Notes under the pieces: generated by a model
Database searches by the model: none
What the model was told of the DNA's origin: nothing
The model's input: only the letters and a program-made list of their open reading frames with translations
Shown here: positions 18,102 through 27,442 of the stretch, piece after piece
How positions within the stretch are numbered: position 1 is the stretch's first letter
Layout of the letters: each line of letters begins with the position of its first letter
NCBI GenBank assembly: GCA_902362375.1
Contig: CABIVS010000005.1
Location: 1 to 64,000 of the forward strand
Direction of reading: 5' to 3'
Length of the DNA: 64,000 nucleotides
DNA from: Bacteroidaceae bacterium
Lineage (GTDB): Bacteria; Bacteroidota; Bacteroidia; Bacteroidales; Bacteroidaceae
Position numbers and translations under genes: made by a program

Positions 18102-21100
18102 ATGAAAAAGATCCTTCTAACTTTGCTATTCATTTATATCATAAGCGGTTTTATACTTCCTGTTCATGCGGTACATTATTATTATAAGCAAATAGCTTTG
18201 GGAGACGGCTTATCTTCTACGGTTTATTGTACATTGGTAGATAAGCAAGGTTTCGTTTGGATAGGAACACAGGCGGGTTTAGGAAGGTTTGACGGATATG
18301 AGTTGAAAAGTTATGTGCACGATCCTGACAATCCTCATTCTCTTCCTGATAACCTGATTTATAATATTGTAGAAGATAAACAGCATAATATCTGGGTGTT
18401 GACAGAAAGGGGGATTGCCTGTTATCAACGTCAAAGTGATAATTTTATAGTCCCCACAGACGAAAAAGGGAAAAGGATCATTGCTTTTTCTTTCTGCCGT
18501 TCCGCTGAAGGTATGTTTTTTGGTTCTTATAATAAGGTGTATCATTATAATTATAAAGACTCTTCACTCCGATTGGTACAGCAATTCAGCACAACCCCCA
18601 GTTACAGTATTATGGGGCTGGAATTTTGGGATTCGCACACTTTGCTTTGCTGTAACCGTTGGCAGGGCTTACGCCTGTTGGACTTAACCACGGGAGAATG
18701 TAAACGTGCTCCGTTTAAGAGCGAATCCGAAATTGTCAGTATGATTATCGATTCACGGAACCGGCTATGGGTCGCTTCGTTTAATAAAGGCTTGAATTGC
18801 TTCAGCCATAGTGGTGAATTACTGGCTTCTTACACCACCCGTAATTCTTCATTAAACAATGATATTATTTTAAGCATGGTTGAACGGGAAGGGAAACTGT
18901 GGATTGGAACAGATGGCGGTGGTATTAATGTGCTGGATTTGGAAACCGGTGAATTTACAATATTGGAGTATATTCCGGGCGAAGAAAACTATTCACTTCC
19001 TGCCAATTCTATCCTTAGCCTTTATAAGGATAAAGATAATAATATCTGGGCCGGCAGTGTCCGGAATGGTCTGATTAGTATCCGGGAAGTATATATGAAA
19101 ACATATACCAATGTGATTCCCGGCAATGCTAATGGATTGAGCAATAAGTCAATACTTTCTCTTTATCAGCAGAATCCCGACCGGATATGGATTGGGACAG
19201 ATGGCGGAGGTATCAACTCTTTCAATCCTTATACGGAGAAATTCACTTATTACTCTTCTACATGGAAGAACAAAATAACTTCCATTTGCGGCTTTTCTTC
19301 GGGAAAACTATTAATATCTGTGTGGGCTCAGGGAGTGTTTGTCTTTGATCCGGAAACCGGCGAGAAAAGCCCTTTTACGATTGTTGACAGAGAAACGACA
19401 GAGAGGCTTAATAACCGGGCGAAGATAATCAATCTCTACCAGAATTCTCCTAACACAGTGTTGCTGCTCAGAGACCAGATTTATCAATATCATCTGAAGG
19501 AAAAGCGGTTTGATATCATCGATAGGGAAAGAGAGGATGGCTCTATCGGTGCTATGGTACCGGTAGCCCAAAAGAGCGATAAGACTTATCTGAATGATCT
19601 CAGGTATATTTATGAATTGGATCATTCAACCAATAAGTTGAGTAAACTGTTTAAAAGCAGGGGAGATACCATTATTCATTCTGTCGCTCAAGATGAACAT
19701 GGCAATTTCTGGATAGGGAATAACTATGGATTAAGCTATTATGATGTTGTTTCCAAGACACAGAAACGCATCTCTACCGTCTTGTTTACAACTGTTTCCC
19801 TGTTATCTTATGATAGTCAGGGCAGATTGTGGATAGGAGCCAATAATATGCTTTTCGTTTGGCTTACGAAAGAAAAGAAGTTCATTCTTTGGGGAGAATC
19901 GGATGGAGCGTTGTCTAACGAGTATCTTTCCACTTCCCGTTTGTCCAGTGAACAAGGGGACATCTATATGGGAGGGGTAAAAGGATTGTTGCGTATCAAC
20001 TGCGAATTGCCTTTTACTACATCCGAACTGCCCCAACTGCAATTATCTGATATTGCTGTGAATGGAGAATCTGCTAATGATAAGTTAAGCGGTAATCCGG
20101 CAGGTATTTCCGTGCCTTGGAATAGCAATATAAAAATCGGTATAATGTCGAGGGAGAAAGATATTTTCCGGAAAAAGCTCTATCGTTACCAGATACTGGG
20201 ACTGAAGGAGGAGTATATTGAATCATATAATCCTGAACTGACATTACATTCGCTTCCTTCGGGGAATTATGATATTCTTGCATCGTGCACAAACAAAGAC
20301 GGTAGCTGGACTTCCGGTTATCAGGTGTTGGCATTGACTGTCCTGTCACCGTGGTATCGGACGTGGTGGTTTCTGTTGTGTTGTATGTTTCTTGTGCTGG
20401 GAGGAACCTTCATGGTATTCCAGATCATATTAAAACGGAAGAGAGAAAAGCTGAAATGGGCTATGAAGGAACATGAAAAACAGATGTATGAAGAGAAAGT
20501 GCATTTCCTGATTAACATTAGTCATGAGCTGCGTACACCGCTGACGCTGATTCATGCTCCGTTAAACCAGATACTGAAATCGCTTTCGTCTTCAAATACT
20601 TATTATCTGCCTTTAAAGGCAATCTATCGTCAGTCGCAGCGTATGAAAGACCTTATCAATATGGTACTTGAAGTACGTAAGATGGAGGTCAGTGAAAGCA
20701 AATTGCAGATACAGCCTTATCTTCTCAACGAGTGGATAAAAGATATTTCTCAGGATTTCGACAGTGAGGCAAACGGGAAGGGGATATCTATCTGTTATGA
20801 GTTGGATGCCCGCATTGAAAAGGTATATTATGATAAAAGTAAGTGTGAGATTGTTTTCAATAATCTGATGATTAATGCGTTGAAGCATAGTCCGTCGGAT
20901 AGTAAGGTTACGATTGTCACAGAGTTGCTTCCGGATACTGAAAGAGTGCGAATCTCGATAGTTGATCAAGGTTGCGGATTGCAGAATGTAGATATGAGCA
21001 AGCTCTTTACCCGCTTCTACCAAGGGACGGGGGAACAAACCGGAACCGGTATCGGGCTTTCTTATTCCAAAATCCTGGTAGAACTGCATGGGGGCTCAAT

Positions 21101-22043
21101 TGATGCACGAAATAACCTCGAACACGGAGCTACCTTCTTCTTTGAACTGCCTTTGAAGCAGAATGAGAAAGAAATAGTCCGTCTGCCTCAGAATTATCTG
21201 AATGAATTGATGCTTAATGATAGCAGCTTTATTTCTTCTGATGCTGAAAACTTTGATACTACGCCCTATGTTGCACTGGTGGTAGATGATAATCAGGATA
21301 TGGTTCATTTCCTGGCTAAATCATTGAAGAGCTATTTTAAACATATTTACGTTGCTTCGGATGGTAAAGAGGCTCTTCAACTGGCCGGGAATCATAATCC
21401 GGATATTATTATCAGTGATGTAATGATGCCTCGTATGAATGGTTATGAATTATGTAAATCCATTAAAGAGGATATAACGGTGAGCCATATTGCGATTATT
21501 TTACTTACTGCGAGAGATGACAAACAAAGTTTGCTGAACGGTTATAAGAATGGGGCGGATGGCTATATAACGAAACCTTTTGAGATAGATATGCTTATGG
21601 CACTTGTCCGTAACCGATTGAAAAGCAGGGAGTATTCCAAGAAAAAATATATGAGTCTGGGGTCTGTCCCGACACCGGAAGAGACGACTTTCAGCCAGGC
21701 TGACGAAACTTTCTTACTCCGGCTGAACAAGATTGTTATGGAGAATCTGGATAATCCGGACTTGAATACTCCATTCTTGTGCCAGTCAATCGGTATGGGA
21801 AGAACCTCACTTTATAATAAATTGAAGACTCTTACCGGTATGGGTAGTAATGATTATATCAATAAGCTCCGCATGGAAAAAGCGATATCGTTTATTATAA
21901 ACACCGATATGAGCATCACAGAAGTTGCGGAGAAGGTGGGATTTAGTAACTCACGTTATTTTAGTACTGTGTTTAAACAATATACCCAGGAAACTCCAAC
22001 AGAATATAAGCAAAAGATTATCCGGGAAAGAAAGGGACAGTAG
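18102..22043 (+). CDS. Hybrid two-component system regulator (HTCS) of PUL1
   Basis: A single-chain sensor and regulator, 1313 residues. Signal peptide about 1-23. The periplasmic sensor (25-750) has repeated two-bladed propeller motifs of the Reg_prop type (FVWIGTQAGLGRFD, LWIGTDGGGINVLD, IWIGTDGGGINSFN) and a Y_Y_Y-like domain. One membrane segment lies near 756-778. The histidine kinase follows, with phospho-acceptor His808 in SHELRTPLT and ATPase boxes GCGLQNVDMSKLF and GTGIGLSYSKILVELHGG. The receiver domain has Asp1062/1063 and phospho-acceptor Asp1106 (ISDVMMPRMNG). An AraC-type helix-turn-helix covers about 1210-1310. HTCS proteins sense oligosaccharides released from the cognate glycan and activate the neighbouring PUL. 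It is divergent from susC. Confidence 0.96.
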   Translation: MKKILLTLLFIYIISGFILPVHAVHYYYKQIALGDGLSSTVYCTLVDKQGFVWIGTQAGLGRFDGYELKSYVHDPDNPHSLPDNLIYNIVEDKQHNIWVLTERGIACYQRQSDNFIVPTDEKGKRIIAFSFCRSAEGMFFGSYNKVYHYNYKDSSLRLVQQFSTTPSYSIMGLEFWDSHTLLCCNRWQGLRLLDLTTGECKRAPFKSESEIVSMIIDSRNRLWVASFNKGLNCFSHSGELLASYTTRNSSLNNDIILSMVEREGKLWIGTDGGGINVLDLETGEFTILEYIPGEENYSLPANSILSLYKDKDNNIWAGSVRNGLISIREVYMKTYTNVIPGNANGLSNKSILSLYQQNPDRIWIGTDGGGINSFNPYTEKFTYYSSTWKNKITSICGFSSGKLLISVWAQGVFVFDPETGEKSPFTIVDRETTERLNNRAKIINLYQNSPNTVLLLRDQIYQYHLKEKRFDIIDREREDGSIGAMVPVAQKSDKTYLNDLRYIYELDHSTNKLSKLFKSRGDTIIHSVAQDEHGNFWIGNNYGLSYYDVVSKTQKRISTVLFTTVSLLSYDSQGRLWIGANNMLFVWLTKEKKFILWGESDGALSNEYLSTSRLSSEQGDIYMGGVKGLLRINCELPFTTSELPQLQLSDIAVNGESANDKLSGNPAGISVPWNSNIKIGIMSREKDIFRKKLYRYQILGLKEEYIESYNPELTLHSLPSGNYDILASCTNKDGSWTSGYQVLALTVLSPWYRTWWFLLCCMFLVLGGTFMVFQIILKRKREKLKWAMKEHEKQMYEEKVHFLINISHELRTPLTLIHAPLNQILKSLSSSNTYYLPLKAIYRQSQRMKDLINMVLEVRKMEVSESKLQIQPYLLNEWIKDISQDFDSEANGKGISICYELDARIEKVYYDKSKCEIVFNNLMINALKHSPSDSKVTIVTELLPDTERVRISIVDQGCGLQNVDMSKLFTRFYQGTGEQTGTGIGLSYSKILVELHGGSIDARNNLEHGATFFFELPLKQNEKEIVRLPQNYLNELMLNDSSFISSDAENFDTTPYVALVVDDNQDMVHFLAKSLKSYFKHIYVASDGKEALQLAGNHNPDIIISDVMMPRMNGYELCKSIKEDITVSHIAIILLTARDDKQSLLNGYKNGADGYITKPFEIDMLMALVRNRLKSREYSKKKYMSLGSVPTPEETTFSQADETFLLRLNKIVMENLDNPDLNTPFLCQSIGMGRTSLYNKLKTLTGMGSNDYINKLRMEKAISFIINTDMSITEVAEKVGFSNSRYFSTVFKQYTQETPTEYKQKIIRERKGQ

Positions 22044-22367
22044 TTCGTTTGCCTCAGTGGAAGTGTAATTCAAACTCTGTCTGGTTTCTATTTTGTTTTA
22101 AATCTCAGCAAATATAATTTTTTTCTTTGTGTTTGAAAAGTAAAAAAGGATTATATCGTTAATGGCATCATTGTGACGCCTCAAAGGAGTCAGACGGTGA
22201 ACAGTTTCTGAATGGATCTGTTTAACTTGCGCTCGCGTGTCTAAAACGCACTGTAATCATTCATCTTTAAATGATATTATGACCGGAAATTTGTATCTTA
22301 GCGCCATGTTGGGTTGCTAATCCGGTAACCATATATGTTTGTATAATACTTCTAAAATAAAAAAACG
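22044..22367. other. Intergenic region after the HTCS gene
   Basis: 324 bases with no convincing gene. No strong terminator hairpin is visible after the HTCS stop. TATCTTAG at 22294-22301 resembles a weakened -7 element (last T of TTTG changed to A) and could serve the dehydrogenase-like gene at 22368. Nothing else is supported. Confidence 0.4.
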
Positions 22368-23252
22368 ATGTTTCAGAAACTTGTAGCTATAGAACCGGTC
22401 AGCCTGGTTCCGTCGGCCGAAAAAGCGTTGTATTCATTTGCCGGTCAGGTGGTGATGTATCCTGATATACCCGCGAATGATGATGAAATAATTGCCCGTA
22501 TCGGAGATGCTGATGCGGTGCTTTTGAGTTATACCTCCCGTATCAACCGGTATGTACTCGAATGTTGTCCGAATGTGAAATACATTGGAATGTGTTGTTC
22601 ACTCTATTCTCCCGAAAGTGCCAATGTCGATATTCGTTATGCCAATGAACGAGGTATCACGGTAACAGGTATTCGGGATTATGGTGACGAAGGAGTGGTG
22701 GAATATGTAATCAGTGAGTTGGTGCGCTGTTTGCACGGTTTTGGACAGGAACCGTGGGAAGAATTGCCTCGTGAGATCACCGGATTGAAAGTCGGAATCA
22801 TCGGATTGGGTAAATCTGGCGGCATGATAGCGGACGCCTTGAAGTTCTTTGGTGCTGATATTTCATATTATGCCCGCAGTGAGAAAGAAACGGCTACTGC
22901 CAAAGGATATCGCTTTTTGCCATTGAGGGAACTCCTTGCAGAGAGTGAAGTCATTTGCTGCTGCCTTAATAAAAATACGGTTTTACTGCACGAAGAGGAA
23001 TTTAAGCAGATGGGTAACCGGAAGATCTTATTCAATACCGGTTTGTCACCGGCATGGGATGAGGCTGCTTTTGCTGAATGGCTGGAAGGTGATAACCTTT
23101 GCTTTTGTGACACGATAGGCGCGTTGGGGAGTGAGCAGCTTCTCAATCATCCGCATGTACGTTGTATGCAGGTGTCTACTGGCCGCACGCGTCAGGCGTT
23201 TGACCGCCTGAGCGCAAAAGTACTGGCCAATCTGTCAGAATACAATGGGTGA
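22368..23252 (+). CDS. D-isomer 2-hydroxyacid dehydrogenase-like protein, divergent active site
   Basis: A 294-residue Rossmann protein of the D-2-hydroxyacid dehydrogenase superfamily. The nucleotide-binding loop VGIIGLGKSGG lies near residues 142-152. The segment that normally reads NTSRG, with the catalytic Arg, is here FNTGLSPAWDEAAF and lacks the Arg. The usual HxxG region is changed as well (HVRCMQVSTGRTRQAF). The protein is shorter than the usual 310-330. It may have altered chemistry or only bind NAD(P). Its last 18 bases overlap the end of the convergent aspartate dehydrogenase-like gene. Confidence 0.75.
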   Translation: MFQKLVAIEPVSLVPSAEKALYSFAGQVVMYPDIPANDDEIIARIGDADAVLLSYTSRINRYVLECCPNVKYIGMCCSLYSPESANVDIRYANERGITVTGIRDYGDEGVVEYVISELVRCLHGFGQEPWEELPREITGLKVGIIGLGKSGGMIADALKFFGADISYYARSEKETATAKGYRFLPLRELLAESEVICCCLNKNTVLLHEEEFKQMGNRKILFNTGLSPAWDEAAFAEWLEGDNLCFCDTIGALGSEQLLNHPHVRCMQVSTGRTRQAFDRLSAKVLANLSEYNG

Positions 23253-24023
23253 AGCGATATTAATCAGGGTGCTCACTACTGACCACCCTGCAATATCCGA
23301 TGTAGCACTATAAATGTCTACTACGGCATGTACCTGGTCATTTTTGATTTCTACTCTTTGCGTATCTCCCACAAATCCGGGAGTAGACTGTATAGATACC
23401 TGCATATTCTCCGGACCGACAGAAGCCCGTGAGGCGGCAACTGTAACATTCACTTTCGTTGGAAAGAGGCGAATAGCTTCCGCAGCACTTCCGGAGAAGA
23501 CGGTACGCTGCTCCGTTTGCAAAGAATCATCATAAACGGGAGTTCCTTTGAGTCCATTCGGACCTTTTTCATTGAAGAAGCGAGCCGTCGTATTTCCCAT
23601 CAGGGAGGCAGTTCTTAAAACATCGAATCCACCGGTAGCTCCGGATGCGATATAGACCCGTGTACCATTTGCCCTGGCGGTTTCTGTCACTTCCCGATAG
23701 AATGCCTCATCTGCTAAAGCACCGATAGACAAAGTAACGACAGACGTTCTGTTTCTCAATGCCGGCAAAGCCAATTCCCGCATGGCGGCAGGAGAGGCCG
23801 ATTCCACCAGATAATCCGGTTTTAGTGCCAATAACTCTTCCAATGTGGCGCAAGCAATGCAAGGCTTGCCATGTTGCTGCATTTTATTTACGATGTGTGC
23901 TGCCTTTGATACCGTACGCGAATAGACACCTACCAGATGATAATCTGCTAATAAGCCTTTGACGACTGCATCCGCAACGATTTCTGCAAGTCGTCCACAT
24001 CCTACAATGACTAATTTTTTCAT
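23235..24023 (-). CDS. Aspartate dehydrogenase-like protein (DUF108 family)
   Basis: A 262-residue protein with an N-terminal Rossmann fold (KKLVIVGCGRLAE) and the DUF108-type C-terminal domain that follows the IASGATGGFDVLRTAS segment. This matches the L-aspartate dehydrogenase family, which makes iminoaspartate or oxaloacetate from aspartate with NAD(P) in NAD biosynthesis or amino acid turnover. The C-terminal region (NVTVAASRASVGPENMQV) is also typical. A -7 element ends only 4 bases before the ATG, so the mRNA may be leaderless. Substrate is inferred from family; related oxidoreductases of this fold exist. Confidence 0.8.
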   Translation of the reverse strand: MKKLVIVGCGRLAEIVADAVVKGLLADYHLVGVYSRTVSKAAHIVNKMQQHGKPCIACATLEELLALKPDYLVESASPAAMRELALPALRNRTSVVTLSIGALADEAFYREVTETARANGTRVYIASGATGGFDVLRTASLMGNTTARFFNEKGPNGLKGTPVYDDSLQTEQRTVFSGSAAEAIRLFPTKVNVTVAASRASVGPENMQVSIQSTPGFVGDTQRVEIKNDQVHAVVDIYSATSDIAGWSVVSTLINIASPIVF

Positions 24024-24027
24024 GCAA

Positions 24028-24035
24028 CAAAGATA
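24028..24035 (-). promoter_or_regulatory. -7 element directly before the aspartate dehydrogenase-like gene
   Basis: Minus strand TATCTTTG, a perfect Bacteroides -7 word. Only four bases (TTGC) separate it from the ATG at 24023, so transcription should start at or next to the start codon. Confidence 0.6.
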
Positions 24036-24056
24036 ATACTTTTATTGGTAAGAGCT

Positions 24057-24623
24057 TTAGTTGCTAATATTGTATTCGAATATCAGATAACATACTAGCA
24101 GGTACAGGATAAGGAACAATACAGTTCCGATTCTCATTTTCAGCTCTTTCCGGGTAGGATGCAACCATTTTATAATCCGTGTGCGCAGGGTTTCGGGCGG
24201 ATGTCTGAATAATCCTGCAAGTTCCTCAAAGGTCTTGCAGGCGTAGACTGTCCGCCTGAAATCATCTCTGCTGCCCCAACCTTCCTCTCTGAACCATCGG
24301 GTTTTGGGGTATCTTTCCGCTATCCGGTCTTGCAGCTGCTGCAAGGAGAAAGATTCGGGATTGTCTTCGTATTCCTGTTCGTAGTATATCATGCCTGTGA
24401 ATCCGCCTGTGAATCCATGTATACCTTTCCATTTGGTCATGTAGGAGTATTTGACGATGTATTTTGTTCCGGTGGCATCAATAATCATATCACCTTTCCA
24501 CCCGTTGGCTTCTTTTAGCATATCGAGTTTCGTTGTCTTGTTCTCTTTCTCTTTCCAAAAGACATAGACCCTGTTGTCGTTCGGACTGGACCAAAATATC
24601 GGGTATTTTAATTTTGCTTTCAT
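24057..24623 (-). CDS. Hypothetical protein with C-terminal membrane segment
   Basis: 188 residues, not recognised. The soluble part is aromatic and basic/acidic (WKGIHGFTGGFTGMIYYEQEYE). A single hydrophobic helix near residues 163-182 (IGTVLFLILYLLVCYLIF) would make it tail-anchored, with the bulk in the cytoplasm. No signal peptide. Probably the last gene of a leftward four-gene unit (24057-26469), 66 bases after its neighbour. Confidence 0.6.
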   Translation of the reverse strand: MKAKLKYPIFWSSPNDNRVYVFWKEKENKTTKLDMLKEANGWKGDMIIDATGTKYIVKYSYMTKWKGIHGFTGGFTGMIYYEQEYEDNPESFSLQQLQDRIAERYPKTRWFREEGWGSRDDFRRTVYACKTFEELAGLFRHPPETLRTRIIKWLHPTRKELKMRIGTVLFLILYLLVCYLIFEYNISN

Positions 24624-24689
24624 CGTTATTCCGGAACAGGATGATTCATGTATAAGTGCTGCTTTATATTTATATCAAGGCTCTTTACA

Positions 24690-25394
24690 TCAGGACTCTT
24701 CGATGGGTAATGCCACTTTCAGATTCGGATAACAGTCGCCCAAGCGTTTTAGAAAATCATTGGCAATGACAATGGCCTTTACCGTTTCTTTCGCGTCTAC
24801 CGGAGTTTCGGGAATGTCTGTGAAAATCAGGCAGGAATAAAGGATGAGTTCAATCGCTTTTCCGTCTGTCTGCAAAGAGAGCTTATAGGCTTTTACATTT
24901 TTGCCGCGTGCCTGGGCTTGTGCTTTTATCTGTCCCTCCAAAGGATATACGGCGAGTCTGGAGTTTTTGAGTTGCGTGGGTTCGAATATCAGATGCTTGT
25001 CTATTTCACCATCGGTGTCCGTGTCGAACAGGTGCAGCTTATCACCGCTTAATACCAGATATTTGGGAGTTGCCACGGTGGTGAAACGCACGGTTCCCAA
25101 AGTGGCCATTCCTTTCAGTTTATCTTTCACCCCGTCTTTGAGGGCATCTACCATATTATGCTCGGTGTTGGCATAGTTGAAAGCGTCGATAGGGTTTTGC
25201 TCCATCGCTTTTTTCAGAAAGGGGAGTTCGGATGTCAGAAATTGGTTCTTGTATAGTGTCGCATTTGCAAATTCTGCTTTGAAATCGGTGCTGTCTACTG
25301 TCTGAACCTGCTGGGAGATTTTGCTTTTTGTATAAAACCAATATCCCAAAGACAGGATAATGCAGACAATCGGAATAAGCGAATAAATGTTCAT
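24690..25394 (-). CDS. Hypothetical membrane-anchored protein
   Basis: 234 residues, family not recognised. An N-terminal helix (IYSLIPIVCIILSLGYWFY) anchors it, followed by a charged segment and a mixed alpha/beta domain with no catalytic motif I can identify. Its start lies 24 bases after the stop of the secreted protein gene upstream, so the two are probably cotranscribed. The topology suggests the soluble domain and the next gene product act at the same membrane. Confidence 0.6.
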   Translation of the reverse strand: MNIYSLIPIVCIILSLGYWFYTKSKISQQVQTVDSTDFKAEFANATLYKNQFLTSELPFLKKAMEQNPIDAFNYANTEHNMVDALKDGVKDKLKGMATLGTVRFTTVATPKYLVLSGDKLHLFDTDTDGEIDKHLIFEPTQLKNSRLAVYPLEGQIKAQAQARGKNVKAYKLSLQTDGKAIELILYSCLIFTDIPETPVDAKETVKAIVIANDFLKRLGDCYPNLKVALPIEES

Positions 25395-25418
25395 GAGTTT
25401 TATTTTTAGGTGTCCGTA

Positions 25419-25889
25419 CTATTTTTCTTCTTCCTCGTTGTTATCCTTCTCTTTTTTCACTATGCCCAGAAGTCCCAGGATAAAGTCTTTCAGGTAGGAT
25501 AGCAGGCCTATGACTATCAATGCAGCAAAACCGTAGAAAAGAAGGCTGCCACCCCATTTGTCCCAGAATGTAGGTTCGGGGATGAGGCTGCTAAGTTCCT
25601 CTACATTCAGGTCCTGCCGGATTGCTTCGGCATATTCGTCGGAGATGTCATAGTACGTATCGGGTTTTGATTCGGAAAAGAGTACGAGCGTACGTTTGCC
25701 GTCTTTCTCGATATATCCTAAATCCAGATGAGTGCCTTCGTCCGTCTTATAATAAGAACTGTCGGGGAGGGTAGCTACTTTCGGGATGTCGTTACTTACA
25801 GGAATCCTGATTCTGCGTGCTTCGGCATTACTGCTCATCAAAAGACCGGCTATGACGGTCAGAATAAATAAAATCTTTTTCATAATCAT
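25419..25889 (-). CDS. Hypothetical exported protein with one C-terminal membrane helix
   Basis: 156 residues. Signal peptide to about residue 24 (KKILFILTVIAGLLMSSNAEA), a small extracytoplasmic domain, then a hydrophobic helix near 118-140 (LLFYGFAALIVIGLLSYL) and a short acidic/basic cytoplasmic tail (KKEKDNNEEEEK). The pattern is a type I membrane protein. Met3 (25883) is an equally good start. Not recognised; the neighbours are also unknown. Confidence 0.6.
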   Translation of the reverse strand: MIMKKILFILTVIAGLLMSSNAEARRIRIPVSNDIPKVATLPDSSYYKTDEGTHLDLGYIEKDGKRTLVLFSESKPDTYYDISDEYAEAIRQDLNVEELSSLIPEPTFWDKWGGSLLFYGFAALIVIGLLSYLKDFILGLLGIVKKEKDNNEEEEK

Positions 25890-25977
25890 TGTAATTTAAC
25901 GTGTTAATAACTGATAGAGGAACAGCGTTTGACTGTTTTCTTTGTTTGTAATAATTTACTTTATATGCTTTTTTGAT

Positions 25978-26469
25978 TTAATTGAAAGTTAGATTCCGCA
26001 CGGTGTTATTTTTCCAGATAAAGCTGAAACAATCATCCATATCTTCTCTGACGAATGTAATTTCCCAACCTTCATTGTCCTTGTCGGATGGATTTATCGC
26101 TTCCGGATAAAAATGATCTTGCCAGGAAGCATATATTTCTTCTTTATGTACCAGACGGCTTTCATTAGGCAATATACTGTCTAATCGGGCAGTTATGGAT
26201 GCCCAATTTTTCAGTAATGCCCGTAATTCTAATAATTGTTGTGGTGACGGCGCTGAAGCATTGCCAGCCATTGCAATGACCGTTTCCGCTGAATAAGATG
26301 GCAGTTGAAGGGTGGTAAACCAGTTGTAATGGTCATTCTGCCACCAATCACAAACTTTGCCGGAAAAGATGCCTAAATCTTCCACCTTGTATTCTTTTCT
26401 CGTTCCCAGTAAAATCGTTACCAGTGTTTTGAAAAATCCCTTTCTTTTCCGCAGTTTGTCTACTTCCAT
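25978..26469 (-). CDS. Hypothetical cytoplasmic protein
   Basis: 163 residues, no signal peptide or membrane helix, rich in Trp and acidic residues (DWWQNDHYNWFTTLQLP, EGWEITFVREDMDD). Not recognised. It has its own likely promoter (-7 word at 26520-26527) and would be the first gene of the leftward unit that runs into the membrane proteins downstream. An 88-base gap separates it from the next gene, so cotranscription is plausible but not certain. Confidence 0.6.
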   Translation of the reverse strand: MEVDKLRKRKGFFKTLVTILLGTRKEYKVEDLGIFSGKVCDWWQNDHYNWFTTLQLPSYSAETVIAMAGNASAPSPQQLLELRALLKNWASITARLDSILPNESRLVHKEEIYASWQDHFYPEAINPSDKDNEGWEITFVREDMDDCFSFIWKNNTVRNLTFN

Positions 26470-26519
26470 ATAGTGCTTGTTTTATTACATTATAACTACC
26501 ATTCTTTGAATGATAGTGC

Positions 26520-26527
26520 CAAAGTTA
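26520..26527 (-). promoter_or_regulatory. Candidate -7 element for the 163-residue hypothetical gene
   Basis: Minus strand TAACTTTG fits TAnnTTTG, with a leader of about 45 bases to the ATG at 26469. Confidence 0.5.
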
Positions 26528-26627
26528 TAAAACAATTCCGAAAAAGTAAACGGTCGTTTCTTTTTTATCTTTTTTTTGCATAGATAGTCTACGTGGAAGG
26601 GATATGGTATGTATTGAATAATACAGT

Positions 26628-27242
26628 CTAGCTTTTTAATAAGGAGTAAATAGCATGTAAATGTTTGGAGAGCAGCTGGGTATCCAATCCGCCCAGGAAT
26701 GCCATCTCAAAGGACAGTCCCATGTAAACCTGCCGGAACATGACTACCGCTTCTTCAACGTCTACATCTTTTTTCAGTTCTCCTGTTTGTACGGCGCTTT
26801 GGATGGCGGCACGCCAGTAAGCATAATCGCTGGCTACGAGATTATGGAACTTTTCTTTGGCATCAGGATCATATTGGATTACTTGAAACAGAAAATGAAA
26901 ATATTGGGCGTGGTATGAAAACTTTTCTGGTGCCACCTTATCTGCACCTATCAGCTTGCCCAGCATATCCATCGTCCGTTGTACACCTTTCACGTATTCG
27001 TCTATAAATTCGGCAAACGTACCGTTTGTTTCGGTGAATTTGTTTCGTGGATTTTGCGTGCTGAACCAAAACCTGTCCACTACGGCAATGAATAGTTCCT
27101 GTTTGTTCTTGTAGTATTTGAATATGCCGGCTTTCGACATTCCGAGCATCTTTCCAAGTTCCGCAAAACTAGCTTTTTCATAGTTCACGGACATAAACAG
27201 TTTGAACGCAGCTGTCAATAAATCATCGCGGGTAATTTTCAT
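26628..27242 (-). CDS. TetR/AcrR-family transcriptional regulator
   Basis: From the Met at 27242 the protein begins KITRDDLLTAAFKLFMSV, the first helix of a TetR DNA-binding domain. The recognition region follows (ASFAELGKMLGMSKAGIFKYYKNKQELF). A helical ligand-binding domain of about 150 residues completes it. An upstream in-frame Met at 27326 is rejected: the extra 28 residues are unlike the family and that codon overlaps the likely -7 element. It probably represses a target gene in response to a small molecule. The adjacent genes give no clear target. Confidence 0.88.
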   Translation of the reverse strand: MKITRDDLLTAAFKLFMSVNYEKASFAELGKMLGMSKAGIFKYYKNKQELFIAVVDRFWFSTQNPRNKFTETNGTFAEFIDEYVKGVQRTMDMLGKLIGADKVAPEKFSYHAQYFHFLFQVIQYDPDAKEKFHNLVASDYAYWRAAIQSAVQTGELKKDVDVEEAVVMFRQVYMGLSFEMAFLGGLDTQLLSKHLHAIYSLLKS

Positions 27243-27323
27243 ATCACGGCAGTCTTTTATATTTTTTACCCCCGAAAATACTATTTTATCGGATAGCTTG
27301 CATAAAAGCGGGCAATAGATTAA

Positions 27324-27331
27324 CAAAAATA
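27324..27331 (-). promoter_or_regulatory. Candidate -7 element for the TetR gene
   Basis: Minus strand TATTTTTG fits TAnnTTTG. It gives a leader of about 75 bases to the Met at 27242 and argues against the longer start at 27326. Confidence 0.45.
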
Positions 27332-27442
27332 AATCAGGAAATGCCGTTAATGAATGAGCGAAAAGTTATTTTTTAGTAAATCACCTTTCATTCCTTTTCC
27401 TAATTTATGTGCTGTTTATAGCTGAAATACGAAGATTTTCTC

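Noticed and set aside
27326..27326. Longer start for the TetR regulator
   Set aside because: The codon overlaps a -7 element, and the extra residues precede the usual first TetR helix.
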